Source: Phycisphaerae bacterium
GTDB lineage: Bacteria > Planctomycetota > Phycisphaerae > Phycisphaerales > SM1A02
Direction of reading: 5' to 3'
NCBI GenBank assembly: GCA_016795035.1
Contig: JAEUIT010000054.1
Span: 1 to 64,000 of the forward strand
Length of the DNA stretch: 64,000 nucleotides
The number at the start of each line of letters is the position of its first letter. Position 1 is the first letter of the stretch. The notes beneath the pieces were generated by a model. That model did not search any database. It was not told the origin of the DNA and worked only from the letters and a program-made list of their open reading frames with translations. Made by a program: the position numbers and the translations under genes. Shown piece by piece: positions 26,001 to 33,146 of this stretch.

Positions 26001-27952
26001 TTCCACGATCCGCCTGCGTCGGCGCCGGTCGGAAATGCCATCGAGACCTCGCCGTCGATGCGAAACTCGCCGATCGAGAGGTCGCCGTCACCGAGGCTGA
26101 GCACGCGAAGAAGCGCGGGGCCCGCGCCGGACTGGGTTCCCGCGAGCGCGCCCTTCCATCCGACCCGCACGCCATCGGCGCCCGCGACGTCGGCCCGGGC
26201 GTCGCCTTGCACCGTGACGGCGCCTGCAACGAGGAGCGGCGCGTTCGCGGTGCGCGATCGCGTCGAGAGCCCGCTGAGCGCGAGGTCTCCGGACCACGTC
26301 GCCTCGATCCGCGGCGCTTGGGCGGCGACGAGCGTCAGCGACCCCTTCGCCGAGAGGTCGCCACCGTCGATCTCCGCGGAGGCGAACGGCTCGTGCGGCA
26401 AGAGGCGCACGTAGGGTGCGAGCGGTGCGAGACCGAGCTTTTCGGTTGCGACGTTCCCGACGAACGATCGCTTCGACACCGAGAAGGTCCCATCCGCCGA
26501 ACTCGGCGCGCCGTTGAGCACGGCTGCAACGCGGAGCGGGATCTCGAAGCCGCCGGCGGTGTGAACCGGGCCGGCGCGGAGATCGAGCCCGCGGAACTCG
26601 AGATTGACCGGCGCGTCGGTCGAGTGGTCGGTGAACGTCAGCGACTGCCGCGTGATCTCGACATCCTGGACCGAGACGTTCCAGTCGCCGGTGAGATCCT
26701 CGAGCAGGTAGCTCACGCTCGTGAGGACCTGCTGCGCCGGGCCGCGGAGCGAACCGGGATCGACGCGCGTGCTCCGCGCGGGCGACGGCGGCGGGATGGC
26801 GGCGCCCTTCGGCCGTTCGCGAATCATTCGGGCCAGATTGAGAACGCCGGACTGGTCGCGATCGAGCGTCAACGCCCCCTGATCGACGGCCAGCCGCTCG
26901 ATCACAACTTGCCGCGCGACGACATCGACGTCGGCGCCGTACAGGGTGAGCGACGGCAGCGATGCGAACACGCCACCGGGGCGCTTCGTGAGAAACGAGG
27001 AGATGTCGGCCTTCGAGATTCGTGCCCGCGCGATCGGCGTGGGGGCGAGCGGCGCGAAGTGATAGGTGACGAGCGCGTCCAGCGAACCGTCCTCCACCGA
27101 GGCGTCGGTGAAGCGCGTCGCGTGTCCGCCGACTTCCGGAAGGACGATGTCGCTGATGACGATCGTGCCTTTCGAGGCCGGCGGATCGAGCGTCAGCGTG
27201 CCCGTCCACTCGATCGTCGCGCCGCCGGCGGTCTTCGCGACCATCGAGTGCAGCGTCTCCGCGTTGCTGCCGCGCGGCGGCGTGGTGTCGAGGTTCTCGA
27301 CGCGGAACGTGATGCCGTCGAGGCGCGTGGTGATCGGCTGCGCGAACGTGCGGTCGTCGAAGATCGCGCGGCCGTCGCGCATCTCGAAGCCGCCGACGAT
27401 GAACCGCGGCGCGCTCCACGGTTCGTCGGGCGCGGGAGGCTCGTCCGCCGCCGGCGGCACGAGCAGGCGCGCGAGATTGAGCCCGCGCTCGGCGTCGGCG
27501 ATGGCGTCGACGTACGGCGCGTCGAGGATGATGTCGTTGAAGCGCCAGCCCGGGAGGACGAGCGACGACAGCGGGTTGAAGTCGATCTCCGCGCGCTTCA
27601 CGCCGAGCGTGTCGCGGCCGTCGGGATCGGTGACCTTGAGGCCGTCGAGACCGAGTCGCCAGGTGTAGGGGTTGAACTGCGCGTCCTCGAGCGTGACGGT
27701 GCCCGCGAACGACTTCGCGATCTGCGGAACGACGAGCTTCCGCACGATGACCGGCACGAGGAAGAAGCCGACGATCGGTTGGAGAATGGCGAGGACGAGC
27801 GCGGTGACGAGGAGGCGGCGCGTCCATCGCGAGCGCCTCCGCCACCAGCGGCCGAGACGACCGCCGCGACCTCCGAGATTGCGGTCGGCGCTGTCGGGGG
27901 CGGAGGATGGCGCGGCGGGCGGCTCGGGTGTGGGCGGAGTCGCGTTCGTCAC
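23087..27952 (-). CDS. AsmA-like/DUF748 giant envelope protein (1621 aa)
   Basis: It has one N-terminal TM segment (RRLLVTALVLAILQPIVGFFLVPVIV) followed by the DUF748/AsmA N-terminal pattern: 'GTVTLEDAQFNPYTWRLGLDGLKVTDPDGRDTL..KRAEIDFNPLSSL...W..NDIILDAP'. About 1,200 residues of repetitive beta strands follow, a form related to AsmA, YhdP and TamB, which bridge the inner and outer membranes and are linked to lipid transport. The C-terminus has the DUF748-typical 'VDLSALPFEPGSTDL...LTRALADRPGLSLAVRGQY'. The start is GTG with a TATATA box 6 nt upstream and no ribosome-binding site, so this is another leaderless candidate. It carries seven dispersed words. It is coupled to the downstream kinase by an ATGA overlap. 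The lipid-transport role is family inference. Confidence 0.85.
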   Translation of the reverse strand: MTNATPPTPEPPAAPSSAPDSADRNLGGRGGRLGRWWRRRSRWTRRLLVTALVLAILQPIVGFFLVPVIVRKLVVPQIAKSFAGTVTLEDAQFNPYTWRLGLDGLKVTDPDGRDTLGVKRAEIDFNPLSSLVLPGWRFNDIILDAPYVDAIADAERGLNLARLLVPPAADEPPAPDEPWSAPRFIVGGFEMRDGRAIFDDRTFAQPITTRLDGITFRVENLDTTPPRGSNAETLHSMVAKTAGGATIEWTGTLTLDPPASKGTIVISDIVLPEVGGHATRFTDASVEDGSLDALVTYHFAPLAPTPIARARISKADISSFLTKRPGGVFASLPSLTLYGADVDVVARQVVIERLAVDQGALTLDRDQSGVLNLARMIRERPKGAAIPPPSPARSTRVDPGSLRGPAQQVLTSVSYLLEDLTGDWNVSVQDVEITRQSLTFTDHSTDAPVNLEFRGLDLRAGPVHTAGGFEIPLRVAAVLNGAPSSADGTFSVSKRSFVGNVATEKLGLAPLAPYVRLLPHEPFASAEIDGGDLSAKGSLTLVAAQAPRIEATWSGDLALSGLSTRSRTANAPLLVAGAVTVQGDARADVAGADGVRVGWKGALAGTQSGAGPALLRVLSLGDGDLSIGEFRIDGEVSMAFPTGADAGGSWKGTLAFNAIDATNLAPSGDTNDSRRIAARAASFALNADATLALPQAGGARADWRGSVALTEGAAQELGDRPLDAALASFSLTGDGSIGLEPQGDLSMRWTGATKSTGASARLSTANAELGVGAAELDGELVFRRGHDPAISLSFKGKGSLDGATVAQGNQGEGAQLSNERGAFDGTVEVTADDAGAARLALDGTLETKGSRANLLGEHPVLVSLGGARLVTALQAALDGTSRSAEFSGDVALSTFAIESPSDGIALAGESMTTNGTGRASVTGDRREVRWSGKAASESGALTASKTAGGLTARYAAVTAEGTLEADSRADGADIAFVGTHAGRELHVAAADANGPVTASVASFDGRSTARMSDREGAIEGTIETSARAAGVVADLAGTGGGADARSVRASAAEVDGTTSLRGGTAPVELAWAGRAALDELDAASGAGAERAVAQARRVAYDGSASLAPSDGRTFLTVLGDVLVEAAKASLGDPPALGAEFTSLAIDGVRLSESERHLAADSIELVGLVADGEVQAAVKKPDPAATPREASANPIEAPAQPNEAPATTSAAVAETPTARAWSASVGEFIMRDGTVRMSGTADGAVEGEKQAVVLDQIELVASDLDTRGGVEGTVRLASRLAGSGRLTIDGTIDPFSKPLVADLVLKIDSAPLPPTNPYASRYVGWLISAGRLNTEIPTVVKDGKVKGTLKFTLDGVELGGRANSPDAPDLPLDFALAVLRDSKNQVKGSIPFSGDATSPDFSLSGIIVDVIVSFLGKVVTAPFQLLASAFEGAEDVDLSALPFEPGSTDLGPDSLRVIDVLTRALADRPGLSLAVRGQYAVEADGRAIRLATLKERIAEKARKGFPPRKTVTPELYREYVEDLWSDLPEGKAARKAKRTVSFEEMEDALLATMPFDDAALVDLARRRAESVVTALVGAGIASERLTASAADAASVEQESPRAAIEIGAGSALQPSDSGRPAP

Positions 27953-27958
27953 GACCCC

Positions 27959-27964
27959 TATATA
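27959..27964 (-). promoter_or_regulatory. -10 box TATATA for the DUF748-kinase operon, leaderless start
   Basis: Read on the minus strand, TATATA is followed by GGGGTC and then GTG, the start of the DUF748 gene. The 6-base gap matches the TACGCT promoters elsewhere in the window. Confidence 0.6.
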
Positions 27965-28693
27965 GCCCGCGGCGAGCGCCGCGCCGAGAATCCGCTGGCC
28001 GGTCGGGCGCCTCCCGAATGTGGCCCCGCCTATTTATCGGGACGTACGCCCCGTGTGCGGAACCGAGCCGCCCCAAAGTGACCCGAACGTGGCCACGCCT
28101 AATTATCTGGACCTTGCGGCCCAGCGGCACCGGCCGCCGGACGGGCGACGCCCCGACGAGGCCCCGCCTGTTTATCGGGACCTTGCGGCGCGCCGCCCGC
28201 GCACAATGCCACCCACCATTATCAGGACCTCGCCGCCGCGCTGCCGGAGCCATCCGCACCGCCTCGACGCCCTCCTCCGGACCGGTTGGGCCTTCGCACG
28301 AAACCACCGTTCCCGCGGCGGATCTCGGACTCTTCCCAACTCGGCGCTTGCATCACCCGCGATGCCGATGTCTTATGTAGGCGTTCCAGTTCGCCTGCGG
28401 GGGACCCAGCGCCCCTGCGCGTCCTACCCACACCCCCAAACTCGAACGTGTACGTCCTTCGCTCGGCAACCGCCGGGCGATTGGCAGGAACACTGGTCCC
28501 GTCGCAGTCGATGGTGAGTGCCATCCGATCTGCCGGACCAGCTTCGGTGTCGGCGTCCGATGTCCGATCGGTGCCTGACATCCGACTTCAGAGTCCCAAG
28601 GGAACAACGTCTCGCAATGCGTCTCTCCCGGTCGCTTGACCGGCTCACCAAGCTTCTCTGCTCGTCTCTCGCCTCACCGTAAGGATCGCCACG
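27965..28693. other. Long non-coding spacer (about 730 bp) between divergent genes
   Basis: The first 270 bases hold the 69-bp-period repeat array. The remainder (28250-28690) has no ORF with a recognisable product. It contains an imperfect inverted repeat, TCCGATGTC (28556-28564) and GACATCCGA (28577-28585), and the leader of the sugar dehydrogenase gene, with a plausible ribosome site TAAGGAT before 28694. It has no CGTTGCAG word. The array and the lack of genes suggest the relic of a mobile element. Confidence 0.6.
28020..28235 (-). repeat. Tandem array of four ~30-bp cores with 69-bp period
   Basis: Cores at 28020-28043, 28089-28119, 28158-28188 and 28205-28235 share GGCCMCGCCTRWTTATCKGGAC, usually followed by CTTGCGG. 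The first three are exactly 69 bases apart; the fourth is closer (47) and more diverged. On the minus strand each reads GTCCNGATAAWNAGGCG. The AT-rich centre contrasts with the GC-rich surroundings. Repeated cores near one end are known for the transposase-binding ends of some IS families (IS21 among them), so a transposon end is one explanation and an operator array another. Confidence 0.8.
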
Positions 28694-30193
28694 ATGGCTC
28701 ACACATCGCTTTCCCGCATGCTGATCATGTCGGCGCTCGTCGCCGCCACCGCCGCCCCCGCCCTCGCGCAGACCACGCTTCCCATCAAGACGAAGCGCAT
28801 CGTCGCGACCGGCCTCACCTTCCCAACGCGGATTGCGTTCGCGCCGGGCGACGACAACAACATGTACATCCTCGAGAAGGCCGGACGCATTCGTCGTTTC
28901 GACCTCACGACGAACACGCTTCAGACGGCGAACGTCCTCAACATCGATCCGATCGTCGTCGGCGGTACGTCGGTCAGCGACGAGCAGGGCCTCCTCGGCA
29001 TCGTCTTCCACCCCGACTATCCGAATACGCCGTACATCTACGTGAACTACACGGCGACCGCGGGCGCCGGCGACACCGTCGTTGCCCGCTACACGATGAC
29101 CGACGCCACCACGGCGGATCCGGCGTCGGCCCTCCCGATCATCACCTACGACCAGCCCTTCGCGAACCACAACGGCGGCTGGCTGGGATTCGGCCCGGAC
29201 GGCTACCTCTACATCTCGGCCGGCGACGGCGGCAGCGGCAATGACCCGGGCAACCGCGCCCAGGACATCACCGATCAGAAGCTCGGCAAGATCCTCCGCG
29301 TCGACGTCAACGGCGACGACTTCCCGGCCGACGCGACGAAGAACTACGCGATCCCGCCGTCGAATCCGTTCGCCGGCCCGACCGTGGGCGACGACGAGAT
29401 CCTCCACTACGGCGTCCGCAATCCGTGGAGCTGCAGCTTCGATCGCCAGACCGGCGACCTCTGGATCGGCGACGTCGGCCAGAACGCGTGGGAAGAGATT
29501 TCGTTCGCCCCTGCGGGTTCGACCGGCCTCAACTTCGGCTGGCGTTGCACCGAAGGCAACAACTGCACCGGCCTCGGCGGATGCACCTGCGGTGCGCTGA
29601 CGCTCACCCCTCCGGTGCACGTCTATGACCACGGCGCGACCGGCGGCTCGTCGGTCACCGGCGGCATCATGTACCGCGGCTGCGAGATCCCCGAAGCCCA
29701 AGGCGTTTACTTCTTCGCCGACTACGGCTCGGGCCGCTTCTGGAGCTTCCGGTACGACAATGGCGTGAAGACGCTCTTCACCGTCCAGACCCCGAAGTTC
29801 ACGCCGTCGCTCGACGGTACGACCGTGAACCAGATCGTCGCCTTCGCGCAGAACAACGCGGGCGAGCTCTACATGAGCGACCACGGCGGACAGATCTATC
29901 GCATGGTTCGCGATCCGAACGCCGCGGTCCTCCCGGACTGCGACGGCAACGGCATCTCCGACTCGTGCGAGATCGCGGCTGGCGCGCCCGACACCAACGG
30001 CAACGGCGTCCCCGACGCCTGCGAAGCCGTGCCTGGTGACATCGACGGCGACGGCATCGTGAACGGCGCCGACCTCGGCATCCTGCTCGGCTCGTGGGGC
30101 AAGTGCACGGCCCCGTGCGCGGCCGACCTCACCGGCGACGGCATCGTCGACGGCGGCGACCTTGGTTCGCTGCTCGGCTTCTGGTCGGTCTAA
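28694..30193 (+). CDS. Secreted PQQ-dependent sugar dehydrogenase-like protein with dockerin (499 aa)
   Basis: It belongs to the soluble glucose/sorbosone dehydrogenase (GSDH) family, six-bladed propellers that oxidise sugars in the periplasm using PQQ. The signal peptide is MLIMSALVAATAAPALAQ. Family blocks include 'EQGLLGIVFHPDYPNTPYIYVNYT', 'NHNGGWLGFGPDGYLYISAGDGG', 'LGKILRVDVNG' and 'YGVRNPWSCSFD'. A Cys-rich insert (CTEGNNCTGLGGCTCG) sits near residue 285. Behind the enzyme comes a thrombospondin type 3-like stretch (DCDGNGISDSC, DTNGNGVPDAC), then two dockerin loops, DIDGDGIVNGADLGILLGSWG and DLTGDGIVDGGDLGSLLGFW. It has a strong terminator and no CGTTGCAG word. The cofactor is inferred from the family. 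Confidence 0.9.
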   Translation: MAHTSLSRMLIMSALVAATAAPALAQTTLPIKTKRIVATGLTFPTRIAFAPGDDNNMYILEKAGRIRRFDLTTNTLQTANVLNIDPIVVGGTSVSDEQGLLGIVFHPDYPNTPYIYVNYTATAGAGDTVVARYTMTDATTADPASALPIITYDQPFANHNGGWLGFGPDGYLYISAGDGGSGNDPGNRAQDITDQKLGKILRVDVNGDDFPADATKNYAIPPSNPFAGPTVGDDEILHYGVRNPWSCSFDRQTGDLWIGDVGQNAWEEISFAPAGSTGLNFGWRCTEGNNCTGLGGCTCGALTLTPPVHVYDHGATGGSSVTGGIMYRGCEIPEAQGVYFFADYGSGRFWSFRYDNGVKTLFTVQTPKFTPSLDGTTVNQIVAFAQNNAGELYMSDHGGQIYRMVRDPNAAVLPDCDGNGISDSCEIAAGAPDTNGNGVPDACEAVPGDIDGDGIVNGADLGILLGSWGKCTAPCAADLTGDGIVDGGDLGSLLGFWSV

Positions 30194-30223
30194 TCACCGA
30201 ACGCAGAACATCCTGAAACGAAC

Positions 30224-30261
30224 CGCCCGCCCCGCGTCGATCGCGGGGCGGGCGTCGTTTT
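30224..30261 (+). terminator. Strong rho-independent terminator
   Basis: CGCCCGCCCCGCG (30224-30236) pairs with CGCGGGGCGGGCG (30242-30254) over the loop TCGAT and is followed by TCGTTTT. It ends transcription of the sugar dehydrogenase gene. Confidence 0.92.
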
Positions 30262-30303
30262 GTCGTTGGTCGGGTGTCGCGACGCGGGCCTCGGCCCGCG
30301 CGA

Positions 30304-30669
30304 TCACTTCAGGAATTCGTGCTCGAGGTAGCGAGCGACGTAGTCGAGGATCGACGAGCACTCCGGGATCTCGGGATTGCTCGTCGGCCCCATCGGCTCG
30401 AAGCGCATGCCGCGGAAGCGATCGACCGCGTCGCGCACGGTCAGACCGTGTTGCAGGCAGAGGCTGAACGCCCGGCAGAAGCCCTGGATCAGGCCCGACA
30501 GCGTCGAGCCTTCCTTACTCATCTTGATGAAGATCTCGCCGGGCCGGCCATCCTCGAAGAGGCCGACCGTGAGGTATCCCTCGTGGCCGGCGATCGAGAA
30601 CTTGTGAGTCCGCGACGAACGCGTGTCGGGCAGGATCTCGCGGCGAATCGATTGCATGAGCGTGGGCAT
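30304..30669 (-). CDS. Small TSCPD-domain protein (121 aa)
   Basis: It is a stand-alone TSCPD domain, the zinc-binding-type module normally found at the C-terminus of B12-dependent ribonucleotide reductase (NrdJ). The match includes 'HKFSIAGHEGYLTVGLFEDGRPGEIFIKMSKEGSTLSGLI', 'LQHGLTV' and 'RFRGMRFEPMGPTSNPEIPECSSILDYVARYL'. No reductase large subunit is present in the window, so it may act with an NrdJ encoded elsewhere. The start is placed at MPTLMQSIRREILP, since the upstream in-frame extension (PPPPLHAFFTTHA) is not conserved-looking; ATG 30657 is possible. There is no clear ribosome-binding site. The gene diverges from the HTH regulator. Confidence 0.85.
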   Translation of the reverse strand: MPTLMQSIRREILPDTRSSRTHKFSIAGHEGYLTVGLFEDGRPGEIFIKMSKEGSTLSGLIQGFCRAFSLCLQHGLTVRDAVDRFRGMRFEPMGPTSNPEIPECSSILDYVARYLEHEFLK

Positions 30670-30955
30670 GGCGTTGGCGAATCCGTTCGTGGGCCGTGCG
30701 TGTGTCGTAAAGAACGCGTGAAGTGGAGGCGGCGGATGGTACCGCAGCGCGACGCGCCGCTTGCGCCCGCGCGCGCATTGGGCATCGGACGAAATCGACT
30801 TCCTTGCGGAATTTTCGTCGCATGCGCGCATGCGAGGGGGGGCCAAAGTCTTTCTTGAATGTGGGGACGCGCGTTTGGCGCGTGGCGAGTGCGCCGCCGT
30901 CCCTCACCCGGCCTGCAACCGCGAGCCGGACGCCGTCCTTCCGAAGGGACCTCCG

Positions 30956-32887
30956 ATGTCAGCCCCCCTCGCATGCCAACCCTTGCCGCGCCCGCACCTC
31001 GATCGCCGTGCCGCTCGTGCCGACGACGAGGCGAACCCGATCGTGCAACGTCGTATGCACCGGCTCGACCGCATGCTCCGGATGGCGCGGGCGTATCGCG
31101 GGTGGACGAAGGCGGAGCTATCCGAGCAACTGGGTCGCGAGTCGGGGCGCGTCGTGCCGGAGAGCGGCAACCCCAAGCTCGATCTCCTCGTGCGCCTCGC
31201 CGACGCGCTCGAGTGGGGACTCGGCGATCTCGCAGAGGACATGTGGGCGGACGACTTCTGGCTCGACGAACCGGAACCCCACGACGACGTGCGCGACGAC
31301 GTGGGCCCCGACGATGCGGACTTCGACGAGGCTCGCGCGGAATCGCCGTGCGGCCACGCCCGAATGGTCGGGGATTCAGGCGTTGCGACTACGCGTGATG
31401 AGGTGTCGGGCGCGGCGGTGACCGGGGCCGATGCGATGTCGCGCGGCCGCGTCGAGCCCGCGTCATGGCGATTCGACGATCGCGGGCTGGACGGCGCCGC
31501 CTCCGCCGCGGCGTTCGCGGAGCTCGACCTTCTCGCGGTGCAGGCGCATCGTGCGGGCGACGCGACGCGATTGCTGCGGCTTGCGCGCGACATGCGGCGC
31601 GCCGCGCGAACGGCGACGGAGCGGGCTCTCGCGGCGAATCGCGAAGCCGGGGCGTGGGACCTGCGCGGCCGCTACGTGCGCTCCCTTGAGGCCGTGCAAC
31701 GCGGACTGGCGCATGTCGGCGTGCGCGACGACGTGCGCCTCATGTTGCAGGTGAATCTCGCCGGCGCGCACCACGCGCTCTGGCACTTGGTCGACGCCCG
31801 GGCGATCGCGACCGATCTTCTCTCGCGCTTCGGCGAACGGCCGGCGCGCACCCGCATCGAGCGCGTCTCGGAGGCGTTCTCGTGGGCGATCCGCGGACAC
31901 ACCTGGCGGAGGACCGTGGCCACGCGGCCCGCCGACGAGTGGCGCGATCTCGCCCGCCGCGCGCGGCACGATCTCGAAATCGCGTGCGGGCAGTATCTCC
32001 GCCTCGCCGCCGCCCATCACGACCGAAGCTACGAGGCGCTCGCGTCGACGTGCCGTGTCGGGCTTCTCGACTGCGCCTGCATCCTCGGCGAAGCCGATCC
32101 CCGGATCGCCGTCGCGCAGATCATCGATCGCTTGGGCGACGTCGAGGACATCGCCGAGGCGCCGCGCGGCGACTCGCTCGAGTCGTACGGTTGGTGGGCG
32201 CTGACGGGCTGCACGATCGCGCGGCGGCATCTGCATGGCGACGACCTGCAACGCGCGATGGCGATCTGCACGAACAAGGCGTTCGAGATCGCCGAGCGGC
32301 TCGACAACTGGTCGATGCGCGAGCAGGCGTTCGTGATGGAGTTCGAGCGTCGGCAAGCGCAGGGCGACGTGCGACTCGACCGTCGCACGCCGCACGAACC
32401 TCGGGTGGACGCGGGAGCGCTGCGGGCCGAGGCCACAGCCCGTAGCCCCCGCGCTCCCGGGCGGCGCCCGCCGGTGCGCGACGACGGCGCGCACGAGATC
32501 GACGACAACGCGTGGCTTCTTGACGACGAGGACATCCGCGTCCTCGCGGGCGCGATGGGCCGCTTCCCCTGCTTCCGCCCGATCGGATGGCGGATTCTCG
32601 ATAGCGCGCGCGTGCTCGAGCCATCGTTGCATGCGGCTTCGCTCCGTCGGCGCGACGACGACCTCGAGACGTCGGAGGTCGACGCCAGCGTCGAGACGCG
32701 CGCGCCCTTCGACGAGGGCGCCCACGACACACTCGACGCCGACGACGCCACCCGTCCCGTGGCCCGCGCCCCGAACGCTCCACGCGGCACTCCCGGCCCA
32801 CGCCCTCGCTGTCACGGCGAGCGTGCCGGAGTCGCGTCTCCTTGCGGTACCCCCTCAGTGTCGCTGGCGATGTTCGCTCGCGACTGA
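30956..32887 (+). CDS. HTH (XRE-type) regulator-like protein with long helical C-terminus (643 aa)
   Basis: Residues of about 30-90 form an XRE-like helix-turn-helix: 'RMHRLDRMLRMARAYRGWTKAELSEQLGRESGRVVPESGNPKLDLLVRLADALEWGLGDLAEDMW'. An acidic linker (DDVRDDVGPDDADFDEA) leads to an Ala- and Arg-rich helical region with TPR-like periodicity (AAAFAELDLLAVQAHRAGDATRLLRLA, NLAGAHHALWHLVDARAIA). The last 150 residues are poorly ordered. The start 30956 is chosen for AAGGGA upstream; the frame is open back to 30761, so an earlier start is possible. It is a probable transcriptional regulator with unknown target; the divergent TSCPD gene shares its 286-bp upstream spacer, whose GGAATTTTCG patch (30807-30816) is the most AT-rich part. 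Confidence 0.7.
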   Translation: MSAPLACQPLPRPHLDRRAARADDEANPIVQRRMHRLDRMLRMARAYRGWTKAELSEQLGRESGRVVPESGNPKLDLLVRLADALEWGLGDLAEDMWADDFWLDEPEPHDDVRDDVGPDDADFDEARAESPCGHARMVGDSGVATTRDEVSGAAVTGADAMSRGRVEPASWRFDDRGLDGAASAAAFAELDLLAVQAHRAGDATRLLRLARDMRRAARTATERALAANREAGAWDLRGRYVRSLEAVQRGLAHVGVRDDVRLMLQVNLAGAHHALWHLVDARAIATDLLSRFGERPARTRIERVSEAFSWAIRGHTWRRTVATRPADEWRDLARRARHDLEIACGQYLRLAAAHHDRSYEALASTCRVGLLDCACILGEADPRIAVAQIIDRLGDVEDIAEAPRGDSLESYGWWALTGCTIARRHLHGDDLQRAMAICTNKAFEIAERLDNWSMREQAFVMEFERRQAQGDVRLDRRTPHEPRVDAGALRAEATARSPRAPGRRPPVRDDGAHEIDDNAWLLDDEDIRVLAGAMGRFPCFRPIGWRILDSARVLEPSLHAASLRRRDDDLETSEVDASVETRAPFDEGAHDTLDADDATRPVARAPNAPRGTPGPRPRCHGERAGVASPCGTPSVSLAMFARD

Positions 32888-33008
32888 CGCCGCCCCGCGC
32901 GGTGCGTGTACCGCGCGGGGCGGGAGGCGGGGTGCGCCGAGTGGCCCCGCTGCCGTGTGGCGCGGCGTTTCCTCGGCCCCCATCCGTCCCGATTCTCTGG
33001 CTCTATCG

Positions 33009-33056
33009 CTGTCTCTGTCTCTGTCTCCGCATCCGTACCCGTATCCGTATCCGTCG
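33009..33056 (+). repeat. Hexamer microsatellites (CTGTCT)x3 and (CCGTAT/CCGTAC)x4
   Basis: CTGTCT repeats three times (33009-33026) and a second 6-base motif, ATCCGT/ACCCGT, repeats four times (33031-33054). They lie in the 259-bp spacer between the convergent HTH and mfd genes. The rest of that spacer is pyrimidine-rich with no ORF. Confidence 0.85.
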
Positions 33057-33146
33057 TGTCGCTCCGGCTCGACGTTCGGGCTCGGCATTCCGGCTCGAGC
33101 TTCTCTCGCAATCTTCTGGCTCGACTCTTTGTCCACGATCCCTGCC

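Noticed and set aside
28020..28235. The 69-bp array as a small CRISPR
   Set aside because: The cores differ from each other by several bases, spacing is unequal for the last unit, and no cas genes are near.
25595..28307. Plus (25595-28081) and minus (26088-28307) frames around the DUF748 gene and the 69-bp array
   Set aside because: Both owe their apparent peptide repeats to the 69-bp period being divisible by three. Neither has a start signal or a recognisable domain, and both run into the DUF748 gene.
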